Source of the DNA: an uncultured Methanoregula sp.
GTDB taxonomy: Archaea > Halobacteriota > Methanomicrobia > Methanomicrobiales > Methanospirillaceae
Direction: 5' to 3'
DNA length: 64,000 nt
Assembly (NCBI RefSeq): GCF_963662735.1
Contig: NZ_OY759744.1
Span: forward strand, 2,398,153-2,462,152
Shown: in pieces, positions 8,511 through 17,106 of the stretch
Position numbering within the stretch: the stretch's first letter is position 1
Layout: every line of letters starts with the position of its first letter
The notes under the pieces: model-generated
The model's input: only the letters and a program-made list of their open reading frames with translations
Database searches by the model: none
What the model was told of the DNA's origin: nothing
Program-made: the position numbers and the translations under genes

Positions 8511-9557
8511 TCAAGACTTCACCTTCACGGCAATGGTCATGGCGGACTGTGCATCGATCGGTACAATCTCCCGTACCACGAATCCATGATCAGAGAGCAA
8601 CCGGTTGTATTCCGCGAACGGCACACTGTTGGCGAAGGTATATCGTACCGGCTGTTTTTGAACCCCCTCGAAGGTCCAGAGGTTCCATTCGAGACTGAGC
8701 CAGGGATCATACGGTGCATCATCTACAGCCTGTTTGTTGATGAACAACCCCCCCGGATTGAGTGCTCCCGCAATCTTTGGGATCAGGTCCGGCACCTTCC
8801 CCCCGGGATTGGATGATGAGAAGATAATATCGTACCCGCTGCCAATAGGATCCTTGAAGAAATCTCCGGGCAGGACACTCACGCGTTCAGCCCGGTACCT
8901 GCCGATGAAGTCCCGTGTGGCTTCCATTACCTGCGGCAGATCGAATACTACTGCATCCAGTCCGGGATTTTTCTGGCAGAACGCAATTGAGTACAGGCCA
9001 TGGCCCCCACCCAGGTCAAGCAGCCGGCGGGCAGCAGGAAATTCCGGAACCGCCGATACCCATGCGGTCACCTGCTGGAGAAGTCCGCACCGGCAGTTCT
9101 CTGCCATCGAAGGAATGATCACGTCACGGAACATCTGCGCCCGGTCACAGGTGACCGGTCCTTCCCGGATGATCCGGGGAAGATCTGCCCAAAATCCCGC
9201 CAGTTTCCTCTGGAACGCAAGGGCATGCTGCTGCGGGAACGGAGCTCCCCCGACAAAACATGCCAGCGCGATCTCACTGTCGCGGAAACAGCTCCCGGAT
9301 TTTTCTAACAGGCCGAGCGTTAAAAGCCCGTCGCAGAGAATGGTTACGATCTCCGGCCTGCACCCAAGTGCCCGGGCACACTCAGCCCCGCTCTTTGGCT
9401 CACGGAGAATTTCGAATAACCCGAGATCGAGGGCAGTCATCACCGCATGGTACTGGCGTACTCCCGTAAGCGCATTCTCAAGGAAGGTGAGCGGGTTTGC
9501 CGGGGATATGCCCGACGTTGCCGCAAGATCAGGAACCGGGGCCGTATTGTCGCACAT
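8511..9557 (-). CDS. SAM-dependent O-methyltransferase-like protein in a metal-import operon
   Basis: The 348-residue protein has an N-terminal dimerisation/winged-helix domain (about residues 25-110, ALDLGLFEIL...) and a C-terminal Rossmann methyltransferase domain with motif I LLDLGGGHGLYS (about 195-206) and the acidic VVFDLPQ. This is the architecture of the Methyltransf_2 family (hydroxyneurosporene or acetylserotonin type). GAGG precedes the ATG. It lies between the binding protein gene (10-base gap) and the permease gene (29-base gap), all on the same strand. This suggests it methylates the imported compound, or one made for uptake. The substrate is unknown. Confidence 0.88.
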   Translation of the reverse strand: MCDNTAPVPDLAATSGISPANPLTFLENALTGVRQYHAVMTALDLGLFEILREPKSGAECARALGCRPEIVTILCDGLLTLGLLEKSGSCFRDSEIALACFVGGAPFPQQHALAFQRKLAGFWADLPRIIREGPVTCDRAQMFRDVIIPSMAENCRCGLLQQVTAWVSAVPEFPAARRLLDLGGGHGLYSIAFCQKNPGLDAVVFDLPQVMEATRDFIGRYRAERVSVLPGDFFKDPIGSGYDIIFSSSNPGGKVPDLIPKIAGALNPGGLFINKQAVDDAPYDPWLSLEWNLWTFEGVQKQPVRYTFANSVPFAEYNRLLSDHGFVVREIVPIDAQSAMTIAVKVKS

Positions 9558-9567
9558 CTTCGCATCC

Positions 9568-10701
9568 TCATTTCACCAGTGCTGAAAATGGCACAAAACC
9601 GCCAAAGAGCGTCTTCATATCGCTGTACACGGGTTTTCCATTCAGCATCGTGTAGATCTCATCGGCTTTCTGTGCGGGATCCACGTCCGCAAACTGTTCG
9701 GGATAAAGCGTTTTTCCAAGATAGTACGCGTCAGCGAGAACCGTGTCGTAATTGTTGGCGTACCAGTTGTAGGGCATGACACCGTACACGCGCCCGCTCT
9801 TCACCGCGGGCAGCGACTGGTAGACCGGATCCCTGAGATCCTCCACAACGAGAGCATAACTCGCTTCATCCACAAAGATGACATCGGGATTCCATTCCAG
9901 CAGTTTTTCTTTGTCGATCATCATCTGGCCGCCGCCACTTGCGGAGGCTGCAACATTGTTGCCATTCACCATCAGTAGCGGTGCATATGCAGGATCAGTG
10001 GAAAGGAAGCCATGCGCCCCGTTGTATGCGATACCCCCGACATATACACGCGGGCGTTTATCGGGCGGGATCTCTTTTGTCCGGTTATTAAGATCCTTGA
10101 TCGTTGTGTCGATGTATGCCGTGATCGACTCAGCACGCTCTTCCGTTCCAAGGATCTTTGCCATCAGTCTCAACGACTGGTAGAACGCATCCTTGTTCCT
10201 GCCAAGATCACCGGTTGTCAGGGCAATTACCGTACGGCCGCTTTTTTCCTGCAGGGCCTGGGCATCCTTACCCGTGGTGAACGTATAGAAGACCACATCT
10301 GGGTTCTGTGCAGCGATCAGTTCCGGGTCACCGGTTTTTCCACCGATAAACGGCTTTGATGAAAGGTCAGGATTCGCAAGATTGTAGGGCTTGTCGATAC
10401 CGGACGGCATCCCGAATCCGGAGGTATTGTATTTCTTCTGTTCGCGATCATCGACTCCGACTACACGATCGGCAGCCTGGAGATAGCAAATCATCCGGAG
10501 AGCTCCCGCTCCCACACCGATAATCCGCTGGGGATTGGTTTTAACTTCCACGGTCCGGTTTGCCATGTCGGTGACGGTAATTTTTCCGGAGTCCGCTGGT
10601 GTGGTAATTTGGGGTTTACTCTGTGCGGCACATCCCGCAGACACGAGAAGGGCGACGAGAATCGCCGAAATTATCAGGGTGGTTACAATAATTTTTTTCA
10701 T
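9568..10701 (-). CDS. FecB/BtuF-type substrate-binding lipoprotein
   Basis: The 377-residue protein starts with a lipoprotein signal, lipobox LLVSAGC with Cys24. After a short linker comes a periplasmic-binding-type fold of class III: VEVKTNPQRIIGVGAGALR, IAAQNPDVVFY, LLEWNPDVIFVDEA. It delivers substrate to the FecCD permease encoded downstream and is first in the operon. A Gly-rich GNNVAASASGGGQ stretch lies near the expected cleft. The promoter has TATA at 10731-10739 and no ribosome-binding site, so translation is probably leaderless. Confidence 0.92.
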   Translation of the reverse strand: MKKIIVTTLIISAILVALLVSAGCAAQSKPQITTPADSGKITVTDMANRTVEVKTNPQRIIGVGAGALRMICYLQAADRVVGVDDREQKKYNTSGFGMPSGIDKPYNLANPDLSSKPFIGGKTGDPELIAAQNPDVVFYTFTTGKDAQALQEKSGRTVIALTTGDLGRNKDAFYQSLRLMAKILGTEERAESITAYIDTTIKDLNNRTKEIPPDKRPRVYVGGIAYNGAHGFLSTDPAYAPLLMVNGNNVAASASGGGQMMIDKEKLLEWNPDVIFVDEASYALVVEDLRDPVYQSLPAVKSGRVYGVMPYNWYANNYDTVLADAYYLGKTLYPEQFADVDPAQKADEIYTMLNGKPVYSDMKTLFGGFVPFSALVK

Positions 10702-10730
10702 ACGATTTTCGATCTAAGTAGCACCAAATC

Positions 10731-10739
10731 TTATAAAAG
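10731..10739 (-). promoter_or_regulatory. TATA box of the FecBCD-type operon
   Basis: On the minus strand CTTTTATAAG lies about 30 bases before the ATG at 10701, leaving only a few untranslated bases. No Shine-Dalgarno precedes the ATG. Confidence 0.55.
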
Positions 10740-10864
10740 AATTTTGATTTTATATTAAGAGTTACAAAAAATCAAATAATTGCGATTGTTCGGGTGGATC
10801 CCCCACAATGAAGGTGAGACCCAGACATCAACAATTTCTGAAGACTTCCCTGAAAAAAACAAAT

Positions 10865-11104
10865 CTCATATTCGCGTTCTGACAGGGTTTTGATATTTTT
10901 CCGGATAACCATAATGGCAAAAACAACCGCGATTCCATGGTCATTATGAGCCAAAAGACGAGGTGAATTCCGGCCGTATTTTCGCAAATAAAGCGATAAC
11001 CCCGCGTATTTTCCACACAAACTGAAGCCGGGTGTTTGATGGGGATTTCCAGAACAGACCCGAATCAAAAAATGGGAAACGGAGCCCGTATAGGGCGTAT
11101 TATG
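10865..11104 (+). repeat. Intergenic repeat, family 2, copy 1
   Basis: About 240 bases matching 45579-45818 in the same orientation. Shared blocks are CTCATATTCGCGTTCTG, the AAAAGACGAGGT block, GCGATA, ATTTTCCACAC..ACTGAAGCC and GGGATTTCC.GAACAGACCC.AATC followed by AAAATGGGAAACG. The right half also matches 5696-5802. A 119-codon minus frame covers it but is not conserved in the other copy, so it is treated as chance. Confidence 0.8.
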
Positions 11105-11377
11105 CCACAGAGTCCAGACCTTCCTCCCCACATCGCTCGTTCACTCGATTGTTTGAATGAGATCTCAGGGAAAAGCATACTCCGTGAAAATCTTGATTTA
11201 AAGCAAATTGATAATCCACTATCAAGATCACTGATGGGTAAGCAATGAGAACACCATGGGTTTGTCTTCCGGTCTCTTCATTAAGTCCATGCTTCGCATT
11301 CTTCTTCAGGAAGGGGACTTTCGCTTACTCCGGGTTCCCGGGTAATGTTCTGATGAACCGGTTACCAGAAATTTATC
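11105..11377. other. Stretch without a recognised gene
   Basis: Between the repeat and the small membrane protein gene I see no ribosome-binding site with a credible frame, no RNA gene and no strong hairpin. Confidence 0.3.
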
Positions 11378-11554
11378 ATGTTTCCTGGAATCCTCAACCT
11401 CCGGATAATTATTAGTTATGTACTGGCATTTGGTCTTGCACTTGCAGGTTTCATTTATGGCTTACGGCAGGGGAATGACCCGGAAGAAGTTGATCTTACT
11501 GCGCCTGTGATAATCCCGCAATTCATTCCGACTACCGGTATGACTATCATTTAG
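11378..11554 (+). CDS. Small single-pass membrane protein (58 aa)
   Basis: The ATG at 11378 opens a 58-residue protein. It has one predicted membrane helix (about residues 9-28, IIISYVLAFGLALAGFIYGL) followed by a short acidic and Pro-rich tail (GNDPEEVDL...). There is no clear Shine-Dalgarno. It lies 183 bases before a KefB-type antiporter gene on the same strand and could be a small membrane partner. No family was recognised. Confidence 0.45.
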   Translation: MFPGILNLRIIISYVLAFGLALAGFIYGLRQGNDPEEVDLTAPVIIPQFIPTTGMTII

Positions 11555-11737
11555 TTGCAGCACAACCGGCAGGTTTGGGATCAGACGCAACGGCAGAGCC
11601 GGTTTTCTGAAAATAAAACCAATTTTTTTTCAGACGGGACATTGTGCATAATGGTATCCCGGTTTACAATCTTCTTAATTGGGCCATCCGTCCGGAAACC
11701 AAAAAAGGTTTTTACTCTTCCTCCAAAACTACTGCCA

Positions 11738-12952
11738 ATGGACAGCCTCTTCACCTCCCCTGAATTCCAGATGAGCCTGCTGCTTTTCGTGGCACTCGGC
11801 GGATACCTCATCGCCTCCCGCATCAACCAGTCAGCAGTTATCGGTCTCATTCTCGTGGGTCTCCTTGTCGGCCCGAGTGCACTGGGTCTCATCACCTACA
11901 CGGATTTTGTCCGGGGACTTGCCCATCTCGGCGCCGTTATCCTGTTATTTGTCATCGGCCTTGAGTTCAATGTCCGGGAAATTCTCTCGCTACGAAACGG
12001 GATGATAGCCGCGGCAGGTGTGATCCTCCCCTGGATTGGCGGGTACTGGATCTCGATTATCTTCGGGTTCAGCACAGCAAGTGCCATCTTCATCGGGACG
12101 GCACTGACCGCGACGAGCATCGCAATCACGGCCAACGTGCTCAGGGAGATGGGCAAGCTCGGGACCGGTGCCGCAAAAGCGATCATCGGTGCTGCAGTCA
12201 TCGATGACGTGCTCAGCCTGCTGGCCCTTGCGATCAGCACGGATGTTGTGAGCGGTACCGTCTCGGCCGGAGGGATTGCAATTGTCGCAATCAAAGCAAT
12301 TGCATTTATCGTCATCGGGGGAGCGTTCGGAATATTTGTCGTCAGTAAATATGTCAGGAGAGTCGATACTACCCGCTTTGCAAAAAAATTCCCGGAATTT
12401 ATTTTTATTTTTGCCATGATGATGGCATTCCTCTACGCGATGTGTGCAGAAGCCGTCGGGCTATCGGCCATTGTAGGAGCATTTATTGCCGGTGTTTCTT
12501 TTGAAAGCGTGCAGTTAACCCACAGCAAAAACTTCAAGGAAGGGGCAGAATACCTCCAGATCATCTTCGCCTCCATATTCTTTGTCTCGCTCGGGGTTCT
12601 TGCAGATATAAAAGCCATCACACCGGAGATCCTGGTATTCCTGGTGGTTCTCACGGTGGTTGCAATCATCACAAAGGTTGTTGGCTGTGGTCTCCCCGCC
12701 CGCATGATGGGGCTGAACCGCAAGGATGCACTTATAGTCGGGTTCGGCATGGCACCCAGGGGGGAAGTGGCGATGATCGTGGCCCTGATAGGACTCGAAG
12801 CGGGAATCATCAACCAGGGGGTCTATGTCGTGCTCGTACTCATGAGCCTGCTCACAACCATCATCACACCGATCGTATACCGGAACTGGTTCTTCCGGAC
12901 AGAGGATCGCCAGCACAACGCCAACGGCATGCATACTGATGAGAGGAATTAG
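11738..12952 (+). CDS. CPA2-family cation:proton antiporter (KefB/NapA type)
   Basis: The product has about 404 residues and 12 or so membrane helices. Typical CPA2 elements are present: SRINQSAVIGLILVGLLVGPSALG, VILLFVIGLEFN, TALTATSIAIT and GAAVIDDVLSLLAL, where the Asp pair is the usual cation and proton site. GFGMAPRGEVAMIVALIGLE comes near the end. It exchanges Na+ or K+ for H+ across the cell membrane. It lacks the C-terminal TrkA-N domain of full KefB/C proteins. The frame is open further upstream, but the ATG at 11738 places the first helix properly. Confidence 0.9.
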   Translation: MDSLFTSPEFQMSLLLFVALGGYLIASRINQSAVIGLILVGLLVGPSALGLITYTDFVRGLAHLGAVILLFVIGLEFNVREILSLRNGMIAAAGVILPWIGGYWISIIFGFSTASAIFIGTALTATSIAITANVLREMGKLGTGAAKAIIGAAVIDDVLSLLALAISTDVVSGTVSAGGIAIVAIKAIAFIVIGGAFGIFVVSKYVRRVDTTRFAKKFPEFIFIFAMMMAFLYAMCAEAVGLSAIVGAFIAGVSFESVQLTHSKNFKEGAEYLQIIFASIFFVSLGVLADIKAITPEILVFLVVLTVVAIITKVVGCGLPARMMGLNRKDALIVGFGMAPRGEVAMIVALIGLEAGIINQGVYVVLVLMSLLTTIITPIVYRNWFFRTEDRQHNANGMHTDERN

Positions 12953-13052
12953 ATCATAACCCCTTTGAGAAATGAAAATACAAAAAAACGGGTAATTATC
13001 CCGGTCTCTGCCGCATATCCCGTTTATCCGGGAAATGCCCGCCGGGATCAGG

Positions 13053-13811
13053 TCATGATGCGTGATGCAATATCCTGAGGAGGAAAAAAACGACCGTGAG
13101 CAGTCCTGAAACGATCAAAGCCATCAGGACCACGTTTGTCCGGGCCAGTTTCAGTTTCTTTGCATCACGGGATCCAATATTAAGAACAAGGATTGCAACC
13201 AGCATACCGGCAAAGAGGCCGAAAATATTGTTTAATAAAAGCGCAAGCGCATCGAAAATCCGCAATGGCATAATTGCCATGGTTATGCCGGTTACGACTG
13301 CCGGAGGTACGAGGGCTACCGATATCCCGACACCGATCACCGCAGTAACAAAGCCTCTCTTGTGTGCAATAATGGCGGTGATCCCAAGGAGAATTGCCAG
13401 AAGTGCAGAGATCTCCGGGTATTCCAGCCGGGAAAGTATTTCCGGAGTTATTGGTAACGTTATGAAACAGGCAAGAACGGCCGTGACAAGCGCGGATACC
13501 AGGATCAAAGCCACGACCAGGACCGCCAGCACTTTCACGTGCTGTAAGAATTTCCTCATGCTTCCGTTTGCCAGAAAAACGGTACCGGCATAGATGGGCT
13601 CCAGCAGGGGGGAAATTACCATCGCGCCGATAATCACGGCCACGCTGTTGAGGAAGAGACCCCCGAGTGCAACGAGTCCCGCAAGAACGGTCAGGGTCAG
13701 AAGCTGGGAATCAAGGACATCTGCCCGTGGGGCAAGGTCCAGCATCTCCTGCAACAGGAAAACCTGGCGGGGTTCGGAAGGCCGCGGATCCGGAGGGGAA
13801 GACGGGTCCAT
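13053..13811 (-). CDS. DUF389 family membrane protein
   Basis: The protein of about 252 residues has six or so helices. The DUF389 signature is visible: LLTLTVLAGLVALGGLFLNS followed by VAVIIGAMVISPLLEPIYAG, and later RGFVTAVIGVGISVALVPPA. The function of this family is unknown. A TATA-like CTTTAAAG at 13831-13838 supports ATG 13811 rather than the upstream GTG 13823 as the start. It converges with the antiporter gene, with 100 bases between the two stops. Confidence 0.9.
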   Translation of the reverse strand: MDPSSPPDPRPSEPRQVFLLQEMLDLAPRADVLDSQLLTLTVLAGLVALGGLFLNSVAVIIGAMVISPLLEPIYAGTVFLANGSMRKFLQHVKVLAVLVVALILVSALVTAVLACFITLPITPEILSRLEYPEISALLAILLGITAIIAHKRGFVTAVIGVGISVALVPPAVVTGITMAIMPLRIFDALALLLNNIFGLFAGMLVAILVLNIGSRDAKKLKLARTNVVLMALIVSGLLTVVFFLLRILHHAS

Positions 13812-14090
13812 AGTAAATACCACGTATACTCTTTAAAGTAGCAGGAACGGAAAAACTCACCGGTGAAAACATACAATTGCACTTCCTGCGTGGCGTGGTC
13901 TATTGGAATTCTCCCTGCGTATGCAGATCGCAGGGATGTACAAACCCGGGAAATAAATGAGAGAGATTTAGTTTCGGTTTTATTAGGCAGTGGAACAATA
14001 TTCAGATCAACAGACAGAATTGGTTTCGTTGATTCATGAGGGCAACAAGATCTCTGTGGCCGGTTCAGCACCGATTTACGAGGCAGACAT

Positions 14091-14951
14091 ATGTTCGAAA
14101 AAATACTATTCCCAACTGATTTTTCGGAGTTCGCACAGCGGATGATCGGTTGCATCCCGGAGATACCCGGTGTTAAAGAGGTAATCCTGCTTCATATCAT
14201 CGATGCAACGGAATATTCCATCCATGGCTGGACACATGAGCCGGAACTCGAAAATGCCCGGCTCCTCATGGAAGAGAAAAAAACGTACCTGGAAACGATG
14301 GGACTGAAAGCGACAACATATGTCGAAGCGATTACCAGCGGAACATTATTTCGGAGGATCCTCGAAATCGCAGAACGGGAAAAGGTCTCGCTCGTCATTA
14401 TGGGAACGCACCAGAAAACCACTTTCGATACCCTCGTGCACGGAAGCGTGTCGTACGATCTCCTGCATCACATGAACTCCCACGTCATTATTATGCGGCA
14501 GAACATCCCTAGGTGTCCCGGGGGAAAAACCCGCGAAGAGACCTGTCCGCACTTTTTCTCAAAAGTACTGGTACCGGTTGATTTTACCGAAGTCTCCCGG
14601 CAGATGATTGCATTTATCCGTAAAACCAAAGGTATCGGCGAACTGGTCCTCCAGCATATCGTTACGGAAGGAGAAAGCGGGCGGGAAATAGAGCAGAATA
14701 TTACGCATGCGCAAGAGGAACTCGCGAAGATCAAAAAAGACCTGGAACGCGTTGGATTTAAAGTAACAACCCATGTCCGGGTCCGTAATCCCGTTGAGAA
14801 CATCGTATCCCTTGCAGAAGAGGAAGAGGTGTCGCTGATCCTCATGTGCGCTCACAAAAAGAACTGGATCTCTGAATTCCTGCAAGGCAGTACAACCTTT
14901 TCAGTTGTACGGACCGCAAAGAAACCTGTACTGGTCCTGCAGGTGGAATAA
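14091..14951 (+). CDS. Tandem universal stress protein (two UspA domains)
   Basis: The 286-residue protein carries two UspA folds: residues 1-140 (MFEKILFPTDFSEFAQ ... MGTHQKTTFDTLVHGSVSYD) and about 158-286 (FSKVLVPVDFTEVSRQ ... MCAHKKNWISEFLQGSTTFS). In ATP-binding UspA proteins the loop reads G-x2-G-x9-G-S/T. Both loops here lack the second Gly (GTHQ and CAHK), so ATP binding is doubtful. GAGG lies upstream of the ATG. A C-terminal UspA fragment of similar sequence remains at 33451-33552. The gene ends 16 bases from the convergent ClC gene. Confidence 0.92.
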   Translation: MFEKILFPTDFSEFAQRMIGCIPEIPGVKEVILLHIIDATEYSIHGWTHEPELENARLLMEEKKTYLETMGLKATTYVEAITSGTLFRRILEIAEREKVSLVIMGTHQKTTFDTLVHGSVSYDLLHHMNSHVIIMRQNIPRCPGGKTREETCPHFFSKVLVPVDFTEVSRQMIAFIRKTKGIGELVLQHIVTEGESGREIEQNITHAQEELAKIKKDLERVGFKVTTHVRVRNPVENIVSLAEEEEVSLILMCAHKKNWISEFLQGSTTFSVVRTAKKPVLVLQVE

Positions 14952-14967
14952 CCGGCCCGGGCAGATT

Positions 14968-16794
14968 CTAATCGCCGGAACCATTTTCCGTTTTCCCGCA
15001 GGTTGCCCCCTGGCTCACCCGGGCATACGCCCTCAGGATATCGGTTCGCGTGATATAACCCGCCAGCAGATCCGGCGATCCTGCTTCGACAACCGGCAGG
15101 TGGTTGAAATTATGGCCAACCATCATCGCTAGGGCTTTTTCAAGAGTATCTTCCGGGTGAATCACGAATGGTGATGGCGTCATTACCTGGCGAATGGTCA
15201 GACAGGACTTCTCTCCTGTACGGGTAACCCGTGAATCCCGGTTGGTTATGATTCCCACGAGCCGGCCATCTTCAACAACCGGAAAACCGGTATGCCCCGT
15301 AGTTGTTACGAGTTCGAGAACTTTTGCAGGCTCTTCAGCGGGAGAGAGCGTGATGACCGCGCTGCGGGAGATCATCACGTCCCGGACAAAAATCTGTTCA
15401 AGTCGTTTCTGGTCATATTCCCCGCGATGGGCGCCGGACTGCGCCTTTGTCGGCACCTGTTGCCGGAAGATGGTTTTTTCCCCCGTAAGCAGGTGCGAGA
15501 CAGCAACTGCGGCCATTGCCGGTATCAGGATCGTGATGCTCCCGACCATCTCAACGACCATGATCAATACCGCGATCGGGGCATTTGCAACAGCCCCGAA
15601 GAGGGAGATCATCCCGACAACAACGAACACCGGCACGGTCTCCATCGGGACATATGTGGGAGCAAGCAGGTGAAGGATTATCCCGAGTGCTCCCCCGATG
15701 GCAGCACCAATAGTAAGCCCCGGTGCAAAGACACCTCCGCTTCCTCCCGAACTGAGGGTAAAAGAGGTTGTCAGGATCTTGACAAACGGCAGGAGCAGGA
15801 GGACGGTGATCGGGACCATGGAATAAATCATGAGCTGGGTATAGCCATAGCCGGTACCCATGCCCGCAAGACCGAGCATCTCTCCCTCCGGGGATATCAG
15901 GGAGAGTGCAATCACCAGCGCACCGAGAAGGAGAGCCCCGGATACCGGTTTCAGGTACATCGGGAGATTATACCGCCGGAAGACGACCGTCCACTTGTCC
16001 CGGGTCCAGTAAAAGACAAAGATATAGAGAATCCCGAACGCTGCGCACAGGACACCAAGCAGGAGGAACAGGGGGATCTGCCAGACCGTCCACGAGAGGG
16101 ACCCGAGTACAAATATTGGGTCATAGCCTTCGAAGAAGCCGAAGATCGCGTACCCGATCACCGAAGCAAGGAATGCCGGGATGATGGCGTCGGATTCGAA
16201 GTCGCGGGTATAGAGGACTTCCGCCGCGAGAACCGCACCACCGAGAGGCGCTTTGAATATCGTCCCGATCCCCGCGCCGATACCGGTCGTTAAGGCAATC
16301 CTTCTCTCCCGTGGGCTGAGACCGAGCATATCCGCAACCAGGGATCCGAAACCCGCCGAGATCTGGGCAGCCGGCCCCTCCCTTCCCGCACTTCCCCCGG
16401 TCGAGATGGTGAGGATAGCCGTGACTGCTTTAAGGACCGGGATTCGTTTCCGTATCCTGCCATCACCGTGGAACGCTTTAATCGCTGCATCAGTACCATG
16501 GCCTTCCGCTTCCGGAGCATACCGTGTGACCAGAATACCGGTCAGGAGACTACCGAAAATAAGAATCGGAATCAAGAGGAGCAGTGAATGGGGTTCGGAC
16601 CACTGGCTGATCTGGGCCACGCTCTGCCCTTCCCGGGGATACACATACTGCAGGAGATATCCCATGAAAAATGCCGTTCCCCATTTCAGGCCCTCGTAAA
16701 AAAGCAGGGACCCGATACCGGCAATGACCCCGACAACTAGAGCAATGACGACGGTTCGTTTTGTCGGGGTATAGTCTGACAGGAGAAAAGACAT
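14968..16794 (-). CDS. ClC-family chloride transporter with CBS domains
   Basis: The 608-residue protein has a ClC core of about 430 residues followed by two CBS motifs (RDVMISRSAVITLSPAEEPA and RQVMTPSPFVIHPEDTLE). Selectivity motifs visible are GGSAGREGPAAQI, which holds the gating Glu of H+/Cl- exchangers, and GSGGVFAPGLTIGAAIGG. CBS pairs usually sense adenine nucleotides. The protein likely exchanges chloride for protons, for example in acid resistance or charge compensation of a proton pump. A plasma-membrane-type H+-ATPase gene lies 3 kb away. Confidence 0.93.
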   Translation of the reverse strand: MSFLLSDYTPTKRTVVIALVVGVIAGIGSLLFYEGLKWGTAFFMGYLLQYVYPREGQSVAQISQWSEPHSLLLLIPILIFGSLLTGILVTRYAPEAEGHGTDAAIKAFHGDGRIRKRIPVLKAVTAILTISTGGSAGREGPAAQISAGFGSLVADMLGLSPRERRIALTTGIGAGIGTIFKAPLGGAVLAAEVLYTRDFESDAIIPAFLASVIGYAIFGFFEGYDPIFVLGSLSWTVWQIPLFLLLGVLCAAFGILYIFVFYWTRDKWTVVFRRYNLPMYLKPVSGALLLGALVIALSLISPEGEMLGLAGMGTGYGYTQLMIYSMVPITVLLLLPFVKILTTSFTLSSGGSGGVFAPGLTIGAAIGGALGIILHLLAPTYVPMETVPVFVVVGMISLFGAVANAPIAVLIMVVEMVGSITILIPAMAAVAVSHLLTGEKTIFRQQVPTKAQSGAHRGEYDQKRLEQIFVRDVMISRSAVITLSPAEEPAKVLELVTTTGHTGFPVVEDGRLVGIITNRDSRVTRTGEKSCLTIRQVMTPSPFVIHPEDTLEKALAMMVGHNFNHLPVVEAGSPDLLAGYITRTDILRAYARVSQGATCGKTENGSGD

Positions 16795-17106
16795 CTGATA
16801 TTCCGCGGATCTTTTAGTTTTTCTCCCGAACTTATTTTAGTGTTCTTATCAGAAGCCCGGATATTCCGATCGTATTTTTGTTACAACCATGAAGTGATGA
16901 GTTGGAAATACTCGTCCTTTCTCGGGCGTATATTTTCGATTGCCGGAAAATTTCAATCGGAAGTGCGGCAAAAAACATCATCGCTATTCCCCTCAATAAT
17001 ATCTGTCCCGGAAGATTCACTCCCCGGACAATTTCTCAAAGGTCATGACATATCTGTTACATCCAGAAGGTTTTAGGCAAATAAAAATAGAATCACCGTT
17101 GTTGAA
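16795..17106. other. Divergent promoter region, no gene seen
   Basis: About 310 A/T-rich bases separate the divergent ClC and ribonuclease genes. A plus-strand TATA-like CAAATAAAAATAG near 17076-17088 may serve the ribonuclease gene. No credible small gene was found. Confidence 0.35.

Noticed and set aside
10772..11131. Minus-strand 119-codon frame, MGRKVWTLWH...
   Set aside because: It lies almost wholly in family 2 repeat sequence and is not preserved in the copy at 45579-45818; no ribosome-binding site and no family.
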